From the NCBI GenBank assembly GCA_018650745.1, contig JABIFK010000402.1, forward strand, positions 1 through 7,973: a stretch of DNA of 7,973 bases, read 5' to 3'. The notes beneath the pieces are model-generated. The model was given only the letters and a program-made list of their open reading frames with translations, was not told the origin of the DNA and made no database searches. This document shows, piece after piece, positions 1 to 6,322 of the stretch. How positions within the stretch are numbered: position 1 is the stretch's first letter; each line of letters starts with the position of its first letter. Made by a program: the position numbers and the translations under genes. The stretch comes from Candidatus Latescibacterota bacterium (GTDB lineage Bacteria; Latescibacterota; UBA2968).

Positions 1-573
1 ATCCTGATCTCCGTAGGCTTGCCCCGTTGTCACATGAAACACAATCCGCTCTGATCGATCCACAGACGGCGCCGTTCGAAAACGTCCCGTCAGCATCTGC
101 CCCATCTCCCCAGTACGCGATTCTACTTCAACCTGATACGCAGTTCCCGGTTGCAAATTCACCAACTTAATCTGCCGTATAAAATCACGATCCGAATCCA
201 CAGCCTGCCAATTCGTCTCTTGCCAATCCTTTTTACCCTGCACCGCATAACGTACCCGCACGTCCCCAGCTATACCCGGCACAGCCCCCTCAATCGTATG
301 CACATCTGACCCATCGGGAAACCGCACAACAGGTAAACGGTTAGGCCTTCCTTTCCGGGGTTTGAGCTCACCTGTCTCAGGATCTTTATACCGAACAATT
401 GGCTTCGGATGATCTTTGCCCAAACGCTCAGAGATACGCGTCAAACGTGTCCAAATAATCGCACTGTTTTGATCCACTTCACAAATTTTGATGCCCGTAG
501 CTTGATACGGTCCCTCCGCTTGAACGTTGCCCAACAAAACCATCAGCATGAAACTGGCCATTACAAATTTCAT
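1..573 (-). CDS. PhoD-like alkaline phosphatase, N-terminal part (runs off left edge)
   Basis: The frame is open from an ATG at 573-571 to the window edge, giving 191 residues; the C-terminal part lies outside. Residues 1-19 look like a Sec signal peptide: a basic start, a hydrophobic Met/Leu-rich core and a QA-E cleavage site. The mature protein opens with GPYQATGIKICEV and IIWTRLT, the characteristic start of the Fn3-like N-terminal domain of PhoD-type phosphatases. The strand with KLVNLQPGTAYQVEVES is the end of that domain. At residues 178-191 (VFHVTTGQAYGDQD) the metallophosphatase domain is just beginning, so no metal ligands can be checked. Known PhoD enzymes are secreted, metal-dependent phosphomonoesterases or phosphodiesterases that scavenge phosphate. 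The start is supported by AGAGGTG four bases upstream; other Met codons at 5, 9 and 11 lie within the signal peptide. It is divergent from the nitrilase gene with no evident functional link. Substrate cannot be stated. Confidence 0.85.
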   Translation of the reverse strand, partial: MKFVMASFMLMVLLGNVQAEGPYQATGIKICEVDQNSAIIWTRLTRISERLGKDHPKPIVRYKDPETGELKPRKGRPNRLPVVRFPDGSDVHTIEGAVPGIAGDVRVRYAVQGKKDWQETNWQAVDSDRDFIRQIKLVNLQPGTAYQVEVESRTGEMGQMLTGRFRTAPSVDRSERIVFHVTTGQAYGDQD

Positions 574-663
574 AAAACACCTCTGAGAGATTGGTTAAAT
601 AAATCAACTTTTTCTTATAGAGTAAGATACCCGATAGCAGATCATACACATCAACAAAAGAAG

Positions 664-691
664 TTGTCTTTTCCAACAAAATGATTAAAAT
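664..691 (+). promoter_or_regulatory. Candidate sigma-70 promoter for the nitrilase-family gene
   Basis: TTGTCT (664-669) and TAAAAT (686-691) are separated by 16 bp, about 48 bp before the nitrilase ATG. Both boxes depart from consensus, and the AT-rich 574-738 gap offers other possibilities. No convincing promoter was found on the minus strand for the PhoD-like gene. Confidence 0.35.
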
Positions 692-738
692 GCAAAACAT
701 TAATTTTGTTCAGACCTAACAATAGAAAGGCCCATTTC

Positions 739-1569
739 ATGTTCCAACAAGTCAAAGCCGCTGCCATTTCCTTTGTTCCCCAAAAATTCGAATTAGAATC
801 CAATGCCAATCAATTAGAAATAATGTTCCGCGAAGCTGCGGCGAATGGTGCCGAATTAGCCTTAGGCCCCGAAGGGGTCTTAGAAGGTTACGTTGTCAAC
901 GAAATCATTGCAGGAGAAGTGCCTGCAAAAAAAATGCGCGACGTTGCAATCTCCCTCCGCGATCCCATCATCAACAGATTTCGCGCATTGGCCCGCGAAC
1001 TCAATATGTGTCTCGCATTTGGTCTGGCCGAAGCCATTGACAAAGACGTCTACAACTGTGCCGTCTTCATCGATCAGACCGGGCGTTTGCGTGGCACCTA
1101 TCACAAAATGCAATTGGCCGAAGGGTTCCATTCTTCGTGGTGGTTCAACCGCTTGGGCAAAAACAGCCGCGCATTTCAAACACCTTATGGTCGTGCTGGT
1201 TTTCTCATTTGCAACGACCGTTGGAACGCCGACATTGCGCGCATCCCCGTCTTAGACGGTGCACGTTACCTGCTCATCCCTTCATTCGGCTCCCGCTCCA
1301 AATCCCAAGACCTAGCCGTCTTAGCACGCGCACGAGAAAATGGTGTCCCAATCGTCGAAGCCAACGTCGGTGTTACCATGATTATCAGCCAAGGCGAAAT
1401 CGTCGCGCGTTCACGCAAACAAACCACCATCACCTACGGCACCATCGATATTCCTGCACCACCGTCCAAGCAAAATCGCGACGCTCATGAACAAGACTTC
1501 TTAACTTGGCGCAAAAAAGAAATGTCGGCGCGACACAAAAAAACCCAAGCCAAAAAACAGAAAAAATAG
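739..1569 (+). CDS. Carbon-nitrogen hydrolase (nitrilase superfamily amidohydrolase)
   Basis: A 276-residue protein with the full nitrilase-superfamily catalytic triad: Glu45 in LALGPEG, Lys123 in YHKMQL and Cys158 in FLICNDRW. The length matches single-domain members (about 260-300 aa). The family hydrolyses non-peptide C-N bonds in amides, N-carbamoyl compounds or nitriles through a cysteine thioester; the substrate here cannot be deduced. It is probably cytoplasmic, with no signal peptide. The last 20 residues are strongly basic and Lys-rich (KKTQAKKQKK), which is outside the core fold. The ATG at 739 is chosen because AGAAAGG lies 8 bases upstream. The frame extends to a TTG at 706, but that adds 11 unconserved residues and places the ribosome site inside the gene. 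The gene stands alone, diverging from the PhoD-like gene and converging on the dioxygenase, with a strong terminator beyond its stop. Confidence 0.9.
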   Translation: MFQQVKAAAISFVPQKFELESNANQLEIMFREAAANGAELALGPEGVLEGYVVNEIIAGEVPAKKMRDVAISLRDPIINRFRALARELNMCLAFGLAEAIDKDVYNCAVFIDQTGRLRGTYHKMQLAEGFHSSWWFNRLGKNSRAFQTPYGRAGFLICNDRWNADIARIPVLDGARYLLIPSFGSRSKSQDLAVLARARENGVPIVEANVGVTMIISQGEIVARSRKQTTITYGTIDIPAPPSKQNRDAHEQDFLTWRKKEMSARHKKTQAKKQKK

Positions 1570-1634
1570 ATTTCACTAATCGAACAAAGCCAAGATACGA
1601 TCCCCAAAATAGAAAGACAAGAGATCTATCTGCC

Positions 1635-1678
1635 AAAAATAAACGCCGAAGCGTGATCACACTTCGGCGTTTATTTTT
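1635..1678. terminator. Bidirectional rho-independent terminator
   Basis: A perfect 17-bp inverted repeat (arms 1635-1651 and 1662-1678) has a 10-nt loop that contains the palindrome GTGATCAC. The stem core is ACGCCGAAG/CTTCGGCGT. The arms end in A5 on the left and T5 or more on the right, so either strand yields a stem followed by a U-run. It sits between the converging nitrilase and dioxygenase genes and can end both transcripts. Confidence 0.92.
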
Positions 1679-1698
1679 TATCACATCGTTTCTAAAAT

Positions 1699-2493
1699 TC
1701 AATCATTCCACTGACCACATCCCTCAAACGGCATATGTTCCCTCTCTACAAACCGAGGACGATCCGCGTACAGATTTTGAACACCCTCTGTCTTCTCACC
1801 ACGCAGTAAAATATTTTTATGCTCTTCTTTGTTCACCCACGTACTCGTTGGAATATATCGCAACGTAAGACCCACGCGCCATTCATCCGACGTATTAGCA
1901 TTGGATCCATGAATAATATTTGGATTGTGAATCGAAATATCACCCGCTTTCAATTCAAGATCCACCGCCTCAGAATCGTCAATCTGATCGGGCCGAATCC
2001 CCACACCCAAGACAAATTTTTCGGTATCCAATTCCATTAAATCTCGGCGCTTCAACAAATGTTTGTCTTGGGTACCCGGCAACACCCGCATACATCCATT
2101 TTCAATTTTGGAATCCGTACCAGCCACCCAAAGTGTCGTCACTTCCATGGGTTCAAGTGGCCAATACGATCCATCCTGATGCCACTGCACAGCTTGCCCA
2201 GTCTGCGGTCTCTTTGCAATATAATGCGCGGCAAACAGTGCAATGTCCGATCCAATAAACTGCTCGGCAATATCCAACAAACGATCGTCCCCCACCAGGC
2301 GGTGCATAAACGGGTCGTGCGCCAACAAATTGTGGTGCAATCGTTCAGGCCTCAAATCAGGGTGTTTTTTCATCAGCCAATGCACATGATCAACCGTCTC
2401 TTGTGCCAAACCAGCATCAATCGCATTTCGGGCAACAACATATCCATTTTCATCGTATTCTTGACGTAAGTCTGTTTTTAAAAGTGTGTCCAT
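1699..2493 (-). CDS. Phytanoyl-CoA dioxygenase (PhyH) family Fe(II)/2-oxoglutarate oxygenase
   Basis: A 264-residue protein typical of bacterial PhyH-like oxygenases (about 250-300 aa). The iron-binding facial triad is visible: His105 and Asp107 in WHQDGSYW, and His195 in NIIHGSNANTSDEWR. Arg206 is the expected 2-oxoglutarate-binding arginine. The N-terminus (YDENGYVVARNAI) is the usual first helix-strand of the fold. Members hydroxylate unactivated carbons of lipids, amino acids or secondary metabolites using O2 and 2-oxoglutarate. The family is heavily expanded in Poribacteria and related lineages, and the substrate cannot be assigned. The gene starts 6 nt after the hicB stop on the same strand, so it probably shares the hicAB transcript. 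The ATG is preceded by AGTAGG at 9 bases, which overlaps the end of hicB. It ends just before the bidirectional terminator. Confidence 0.9.
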   Translation of the reverse strand: MDTLLKTDLRQEYDENGYVVARNAIDAGLAQETVDHVHWLMKKHPDLRPERLHHNLLAHDPFMHRLVGDDRLLDIAEQFIGSDIALFAAHYIAKRPQTGQAVQWHQDGSYWPLEPMEVTTLWVAGTDSKIENGCMRVLPGTQDKHLLKRRDLMELDTEKFVLGVGIRPDQIDDSEAVDLELKAGDISIHNPNIIHGSNANTSDEWRVGLTLRYIPTSTWVNKEEHKNILLRGEKTEGVQNLYADRPRFVEREHMPFEGCGQWND

Positions 2494-2499
2494 TATACA

Positions 2500-2913
2500 T
2501 TACCTACTTTGGTGAAAGACAATGTCTTGGTCTGGAGAAACAGCTTGCAATAATTCATCGAGCTTTTCAATTGTGGGCACTGAAGTTCCTCGTTCATAAC
2601 GAGCATAAGCATTACGTGATTTTGCACCCAAACGATTCGCCACATCGGCCAAAGACAAACCGCTCTTTTCGCGCTGCCGCCGTAGAAGCAAACGAACCAT
2701 TGTTCGTGTATCTTCTGAGCCAACCTCAAAAGACCCTTCTCTGCCTGGATATACAGTCACAACAAAATCTGACCGATTAGCCAACGTTTCCAATAAGTCT
2801 TTGACCATCTCAAACGTTTCTTTTTTTGTAGACCCTTGGGTCATCGCTTCAAGAATAGGTACCTCAGCCAACCAGAACCGACCATCTTTAAATATCGAAC
2901 CAGAAAACCGCAT
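2500..2913 (-). CDS. hicB: HicB-type antitoxin with C-terminal XRE helix-turn-helix
   Basis: A 137-residue two-domain antitoxin. Residues 1-50 (SIFKDGRFWLAEVPILEAMTQG, then a KKETFEMVKDLLETL helix) form the partial RNase-H-like HicB domain that covers the toxin. Residues about 72-126 form an XRE-type helix-turn-helix (LSLADVANRLGAKSRNAYARYERG). In this family the antitoxin neutralises HicA and represses its own operon. The ATG at 2913 is preferred because GTGAGG stands 6 bases upstream and homologues begin at this point. A GTG at 2925, overlapping the hicA stop as GTGA, would add only four residues (MRLR). Either way the gene is translationally coupled to hicA. The stop lies 6 nt before the dioxygenase ATG. 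Confidence 0.88.
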   Translation of the reverse strand: MRFSGSIFKDGRFWLAEVPILEAMTQGSTKKETFEMVKDLLETLANRSDFVVTVYPGREGSFEVGSEDTRTMVRLLLRRQREKSGLSLADVANRLGAKSRNAYARYERGTSVPTIEKLDELLQAVSPDQDIVFHQSR

Positions 2914-2921
2914 CCTCAACC

Positions 2922-3092
2922 TCACTTTCTTGCCCGACGAAGAATAACACGCGCCAGTCTCTCGTTAATCTCCCGATGACGCGGAATAGCTTCTTCACGC
3001 TCGCCATTTGTCCAGACATCGTGTTTTCCACCGTGCCGCAAAAACCGCCAACCCAATTTTCGCAATGTATTTTCTAAATCACGTTTTTTTAT
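2922..3092 (-). CDS. hicA: HicA-type toxin (mRNA interferase), short gene with ATA at the start position
   Basis: A 56-codon frame ending in TGA at 2924-2922 encodes KKRDLENTLRKLGWRF, then LRHGGKHDVWTNG, then IPRHREINERLARVILRRA. This is the full-length HicA/YcfA double-stranded-RNA-binding-like fold, with the catalytic His in RHGGKHDVW. The protein is very basic and of normal family length. HicA cleaves mRNAs and slows growth when not bound by HicB. The first codon, where homologues have ATG (M-K-K/R-R-D/E-L), reads ATA. No in-frame ATG, GTG or TTG occurs between it and the upstream TGA. The only conventional in-frame alternative is TTG at 3065-3063, which would remove nine residues of helix 1 and lacks a good ribosome site. 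The toxin may therefore be weakly translated or silent. The identity is secure; expression is uncertain. Confidence 0.8.
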   Translation of the reverse strand: MKKRDLENTLRKLGWRFLRHGGKHDVWTNGEREEAIPRHREINERLARVILRRARK

Positions 3093-3097
3093 ATAGA

Positions 3098-3126
3098 AGT
3101 ATACACATATACGTGTTCACCACCAA
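3098..3126 (-). promoter_or_regulatory. Candidate hicAB promoter with embedded operator-like palindrome
   Basis: On the minus strand TTGGTG (3126-3121) and TATACT (3103-3098) are spaced by exactly 17 bp, between the kinase stop and hicA. Within the spacer and edging into the -10 box is an imperfect palindrome, ACACATATACGTGT (3103-3116, one mismatched pair). That is a suitable place for HicB repression. A transcript would start at about 3091, on top of the ATA codon, leaving no room for a leader or ribosome site there. Confidence 0.4.
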
Positions 3127-3136
3127 GACAAAGATT

Positions 3137-4477
3137 CTAAAACCGCAACGTAAACACCGTCTTTTTGTTCAATTCCGATTGTACACTAATGGTCCCACGG
3201 TGCACCCGCATAATTTGTCGAGACAAAGACAGACCAATACCTGACCCCTCGCGTTTGGTCGTAAAAAACGGAATAAAAATTCGCTCTTGTACTTCCGCCA
3301 AAATACCTGGGCCATTATCGCGCACCCGAATCACCACCCGGCCTCTGCGGTCCAATTGTGCCGTCAAATCAATCCGAGCATTTTCCCGGCCCGTTAATGC
3401 TTGGCTGGCATTGCGCAGCAAATTAATCAACACCTGTTCAACCAAATCAGGGTCTGCCGTCAACTCCAGTGTTTCGGGTGCAATCGCCACTTGAAGCACA
3501 ATATTTTTCTCTTCTAAATCTGTATTCATCAACTGAACAATATGTGAAAACAATTCTGACACCGCAAAAATCTTAAAATCAGGTTTGGGAATACGCGTCA
3601 GTTCACGATAAGTCTCCACAAAATGCAACAACCCTTGGCTGCGAGACTCGATAGTCTCTAATGCCATATGCACATCAGACAACGTTTCAGAATCTTCTTC
3701 ACCACCCTGTTCCGGAATCATACCACGCACCGTAGATGCCAAAGACGAAATGGGTGTAATCGAATTCATAATTTCGTGTGTCAACACCCGAATCAACTTT
3801 TGCCAAGCCTCCATCTCCTGCTCTTCCAACTCACTTTGGATATTTTGCACAGATGCCAAAGTAAACGTCTCGCCACGCATTCGCAATTCGGTAGCGTACA
3901 CCACCAACTGAAGCAACTCATCGTCATCGTCCACTTTCACCAAAGACTTTTCACCCGACCGCATCCTGAGCAACACCTCAACCAAAGGTTTGCTAAATGA
4001 TTCCAATTCTCGAACATCTCGAACATGCGGTCTGCGCAACAAACGCAATGCTGCTGTGTTAATCAACTCCACACGACCATCATTTGCAAAACAGATCAAA
4101 CCAATGCCAATGTGTTGTACGACAGTGTGCAAATATTGAAAGTGCTCTTCTTTATCGGCACGCGTTTTTCGAAACGCATCAAGTACTTCATTAAACGCTT
4201 CTTTCAAGTCTGTATAAGTCGACCCCAGTCCCGTTCCCAGACTAAATGACTGCGAAAAATCTTCGTAGCGAATCGCCTGTAAAAAACGTGTCAGATCACG
4301 GTTGGTACGTTCAACATAATGAATAAGTGCCCCTACCTGATACAATGTCCACGCACCCACAATCACCAACGTGGCATAATACGTTGTTTGAAAAATGAGA
4401 TAGAAAAACAAATAGGCTGTCGCACACAACAACATAACACGTAAAATGCACACCAGCCGAAAATGTCTATAGGCCAT
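3137..4477 (-). CDS. NtrY-like membrane sensor histidine kinase
   Basis: A 446-residue kinase. Two membrane spans (about residues 9-29 and 34-54) are joined by only a few residues, so there is no periplasmic sensor domain. A linker follows (NRDLTRFLQAIRYEDFSQSF), then a PAS-like domain (about 112-210, with GIGLICFANDGRVELIN). The dimerisation box is VLTHEIMNSITP with phospho-accepting His234. The ATP-binding motifs are the N box (INLLRNASQA, 351-360), G1 (DNGPGI, 387-392), F (FIPFFTTK, 401-408) and G2 (GSGIGLSLS, 411-419). It should phosphorylate the NtrC-type regulator encoded just upstream. The ATG at 4477 overlaps the regulator's stop by 11 nt, implying translational coupling; a GTG at 4504 would add nine residues. 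The NRDLTRFLQAIRYEDFSQ region is typical of kinases paired with sigma-54 regulators next to efflux genes in Bacteroidetes-like genomes. The signal is probably sensed in the membrane or cytoplasm. Confidence 0.9.
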   Translation of the reverse strand: MAYRHFRLVCILRVMLLCATAYLFFYLIFQTTYYATLVIVGAWTLYQVGALIHYVERTNRDLTRFLQAIRYEDFSQSFSLGTGLGSTYTDLKEAFNEVLDAFRKTRADKEEHFQYLHTVVQHIGIGLICFANDGRVELINTAALRLLRRPHVRDVRELESFSKPLVEVLLRMRSGEKSLVKVDDDDELLQLVVYATELRMRGETFTLASVQNIQSELEEQEMEAWQKLIRVLTHEIMNSITPISSLASTVRGMIPEQGGEEDSETLSDVHMALETIESRSQGLLHFVETYRELTRIPKPDFKIFAVSELFSHIVQLMNTDLEEKNIVLQVAIAPETLELTADPDLVEQVLINLLRNASQALTGRENARIDLTAQLDRRGRVVIRVRDNGPGILAEVQERIFIPFFTTKREGSGIGLSLSRQIMRVHRGTISVQSELNKKTVFTLRF

Positions 4478-5843
4478 ATTTTTCCAACCGTCGATAGAGT
4501 GCACTGCGCGTCAGACCCAATTCTTTGGCCGCTTGGCTGATGTTGCCACGATACTTTTCTATTGCTTTGCGAATCACCGTCTTTTCCACACGCTCCAAAT
4601 TAAAATCTTCAAAATGCACGTCACCACCTTCGGGCACCTGTGATGGTGTCAGCAAAAAATCTTCCGCCTTTAATGAACCCTTTTCATTCATAATCACCGC
4701 ACGTTCAATGGCGTGTTGCAACTCTCGAATATTTCCCGGCCACTGATAAGACGTCAAATGATCCAAGGCGGCAGGTTGCAATTTAATATTTGGTTTGTGA
4801 TACTTTTTTGCATACGTCTCCAAAAAACTATCCACCAATAAAGGAATGTCGTCTAACCGCTCGCGCAGAGCTGGCAAATGTAATTCCACCGTATTGACCC
4901 GATACAACAAATCTTGTCGAAATTCATTGCGATTGACCATATCGTGTACCGGCATATTCGTTGCACAAACCAACCGCACATCAATCGGAATCGCCTTGTT
5001 GGTACCCAAGCGGGTGACCGTTCGTGTCTCCAATACGGTCAACAGCTTTGCCTGAAGCGGCAAAGACAAATTGCAAATTTCATCCAAAAACAAGGTACCG
5101 CCCGACGCAATTTCGAAACGCCCTGCACGGTCTGCTTTTGCATCGGTAAACGCCCCCTTTTTGTGACCAAACAACTCACTCTCAAACAAACTCTCACTTA
5201 CCGCACCCAAATCCACCCGAATAAACGCTTGATCCGCCCGCTCCGATTGCCGGTGCAATGCACGCGCAACCGCATCCTTACCTGTGCCATTTTCGCCCAA
5301 GATCAACACATTGGCATCGGTCTGGCCGACCTTTTGAATAGTATCAAACACCTGCATCATTGCCGCAGATGTCCCCACCATATCGGGAAACTGACCATCC
5401 AAATCAGCGTGCAATTGTGCCTGCTGTGCCCTAAGCTTTCCCACTTCCAATTGCGATTTGCGCAACTTAGAAGCCGCTGAGAGCGTGGCCAACAATTTCT
5501 CATTTTGCCACGGTTTGAGCACAAAATCCACGGCCCCTTCTTTAATCGCCTGAACAGCCGTCTCTACGCCCCCATAAGCTGTAATCAAAATCACCACAGC
5601 CGATGGATCAATTTCCAAAATACGTTTGAGCCAATGAAACCCTTCTTTGCCACTGGTGGCATCTTGTGCAAAATTCATATCCAGCAAAATCACATCGTAG
5701 CTGTCATCTTGCAACAAAGTCGGGATCAAATTGGGGTCGGGCTCGGTCACCACCTGCTCCGCGTGTTGTTTTAAGTACAATCGCGCAGCCAACAATACGT
5801 CTTGATCATCATCCACAATTAAAATTTTATCAAACACTTTCAT
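4467..5843 (-). CDS. NtrC-family sigma-54-dependent response regulator
   Basis: A 458-residue enhancer-binding protein with three domains. The receiver domain (about 5-120) has acidic residues D11/D12, phospho-acceptor Asp55 in VILLDMNF, Thr88 and Lys110. The AAA+ domain (about 153-385) has Walker A GENGTGKD (183-190), the sigma-54 contact loop written GAFTDA (230-235) rather than GAFTGA, and a Walker B in GGTLFLDE. The conserved FRQDLLYRVN and PALRERLDDIP motifs follow. The C-terminal Fis-type helix-turn-helix is ISQAAKELGLTRSALYRRLEKYGL, split here only for reading. It activates sigma-54 RNA polymerase from distant enhancers when phosphorylated, presumably by the adjoining kinase. The ATG at 5843 follows GGGAGGGG closely. 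The frame extends 21 residues upstream, but those lie before the receiver fold and across the ribosome site. A sigma-54 promoter and palindromic sites upstream suggest that it controls itself. Confidence 0.93.
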   Translation of the reverse strand: MKVFDKILIVDDDQDVLLAARLYLKQHAEQVVTEPDPNLIPTLLQDDSYDVILLDMNFAQDATSGKEGFHWLKRILEIDPSAVVILITAYGGVETAVQAIKEGAVDFVLKPWQNEKLLATLSAASKLRKSQLEVGKLRAQQAQLHADLDGQFPDMVGTSAAMMQVFDTIQKVGQTDANVLILGENGTGKDAVARALHRQSERADQAFIRVDLGAVSESLFESELFGHKKGAFTDAKADRAGRFEIASGGTLFLDEICNLSLPLQAKLLTVLETRTVTRLGTNKAIPIDVRLVCATNMPVHDMVNRNEFRQDLLYRVNTVELHLPALRERLDDIPLLVDSFLETYAKKYHKPNIKLQPAALDHLTSYQWPGNIRELQHAIERAVIMNEKGSLKAEDFLLTPSQVPEGGDVHFEDFNLERVEKTVIRKAIEKYRGNISQAAKELGLTRSALYRRLEKYGL

Positions 5844-5968
5844 AAACCCCTCCCGTCTCGCCCTAACTGGCGAAACGTAAAACGTGAAACACGAGACAGA
5901 ACACAATAAGCCACAAATACTTTAACCGCTGGATGCTTACACTTATCAATTTTATTCCGTCTCAATAC

Positions 5969-5985
5969 CGCACAAAGTATGCCAA
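5969..5985 (-). promoter_or_regulatory. Sigma-54 (-24/-12) promoter for the regulator-kinase genes
   Basis: Read on the minus strand this is TTGGCATACTTTGTGCG. The invariant GG and GC dinucleotides are separated by exactly 10 bases, and TTGGCA and TGC match the sigma-54 consensus (TGGCAC-N5-TTGC). The predicted start is about 5958, leaving a leader of about 115 nt before the regulator ATG. The 52-bp repeats lie 110-290 bp upstream, within the usual enhancer range. Confidence 0.6.
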
Positions 5986-6072
5986 ACTCACATTTCTGCG
6001 ATATTTTGACGCCAACCATGTTTGTTATAATAAGTTAAAAAGTCAAGCAGAACGCGAATTGTACGTCCATCG

Positions 6073-6124
6073 TAATTTGAAAGTGTTCATTATCGGACAC
6101 TACTGTATCATTACCGGACACTTT
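6073..6124. repeat. 52-bp direct repeat, copy A
   Basis: It matches copy B (6195-6246) at 50 of 52 positions; the differences are at 6101 (T versus C) and 6114 (C versus T). The two copies are offset by 122 bp. Similarity stops sharply on both sides, so it is a discrete duplicated element and not a long tandem duplication. Confidence 0.95.
6083..6121. promoter_or_regulatory. Putative enhancer-binding-protein sites A1 and A2
   Basis: Site A1 (6083-6100) is GTGTTCATTATCGGACAC, an imperfect palindrome with arms GTGTTC/GGACAC. Site A2 (6104-6121) is TGTATCATTACCGGACAC, which shares the right half. Their starts are 21 bp apart, which places them on the same DNA face. From the predicted sigma-54 starts, the centres lie at about -241 and -220 (ECF sigma gene) and about -134 and -155 (regulator gene). 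Binding by the adjacent regulator is inferred from position and symmetry. Confidence 0.65.
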
Positions 6125-6194
6125 TGGGTTCATTGAAACAATATGAATTATGACGCAAATCCTTCAATATAAATCAATGTTTTTGTAAACATAT

Positions 6195-6246
6195 TAATTT
6201 GAAAGTGTTCATTATCGGACACCACTGTATCATTATCGGACACTTT
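6195..6246. repeat. 52-bp direct repeat, copy B
   Basis: Second copy of the 52-bp element, 50/52 identical to copy A. It lies closer to the ECF sigma gene, ending 60 bp before that gene's -24 box. Confidence 0.95.
6205..6243. promoter_or_regulatory. Putative enhancer-binding-protein sites B1 and B2
   Basis: Site B1 (6205-6222) is identical to A1. Site B2 (6226-6243) is TGTATCATTATCGGACAC, one base from A2 and nearer to the palindromic ideal. The same 21-bp spacing is kept. The centres are about -119 and -98 from the predicted ECF sigma transcript start, the classical distance for NtrC-type enhancers. Confidence 0.68.
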
Positions 6247-6305
6247 CTGAGCCTATTCAATATCCCCAAAACACACAAGACACTACAAAACAATAACTTG
6301 CTCCC

Positions 6306-6322
6306 TTGGCACATGAATCGCT
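6306..6322 (+). promoter_or_regulatory. Sigma-54 (-24/-12) promoter for the ECF sigma gene
   Basis: TTGGCACATGAATCGCT has the full -24 element TTGGCAC and GC at the -12 position, with exactly 10 bases between GG (6308-6309) and GC (6320-6321). The -12 box reads TCGCT where TTGCW is ideal. The expected start is about 6333, 44 nt before the ATG. A TATAAT at 6324-6329 overlaps the downstream edge but has no -35 box at a workable distance. Confidence 0.7.

Noticed and set aside
409..684. Plus-strand open frame over the PhoD-like gene start and the adjacent gap
   Set aside because: No ribosome site or family match, and it is antisense to the clearly supported phosphatase N-terminus.
706..738. Upstream TTG start for the nitrilase-family gene
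   Set aside because: It would add 11 unconserved residues and bury the AGAAAGG ribosome site that fits the ATG at 739.
5871..5897. Tandem ACGT-rich words (AAACGT, AAAACGTG, AAACACG) upstream of the regulator gene
   Set aside because: Short and imperfect; such words are common in intergenic DNA and no function can be argued from three degenerate copies.
5844..5906. Longer N-terminus for the sigma-54 regulator
   Set aside because: The extra 21 residues precede the receiver fold, are Cys/Phe/Arg-rich without family resemblance, and span the strong GGGAGGGG ribosome site.
5933..6136. 67-codon plus-strand frame in the divergent control region
   Set aside because: It reads through the regulatory repeat and opposite the minus-strand sigma-54 promoter, with no ribosome site or recognisable protein features.
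6073..6246. Repeats considered as a minimal CRISPR array
   Set aside because: Only two units occur, with a 70-bp interval, internal duplicated palindromes and no cas genes; the position between sigma-54 promoters explains them better.
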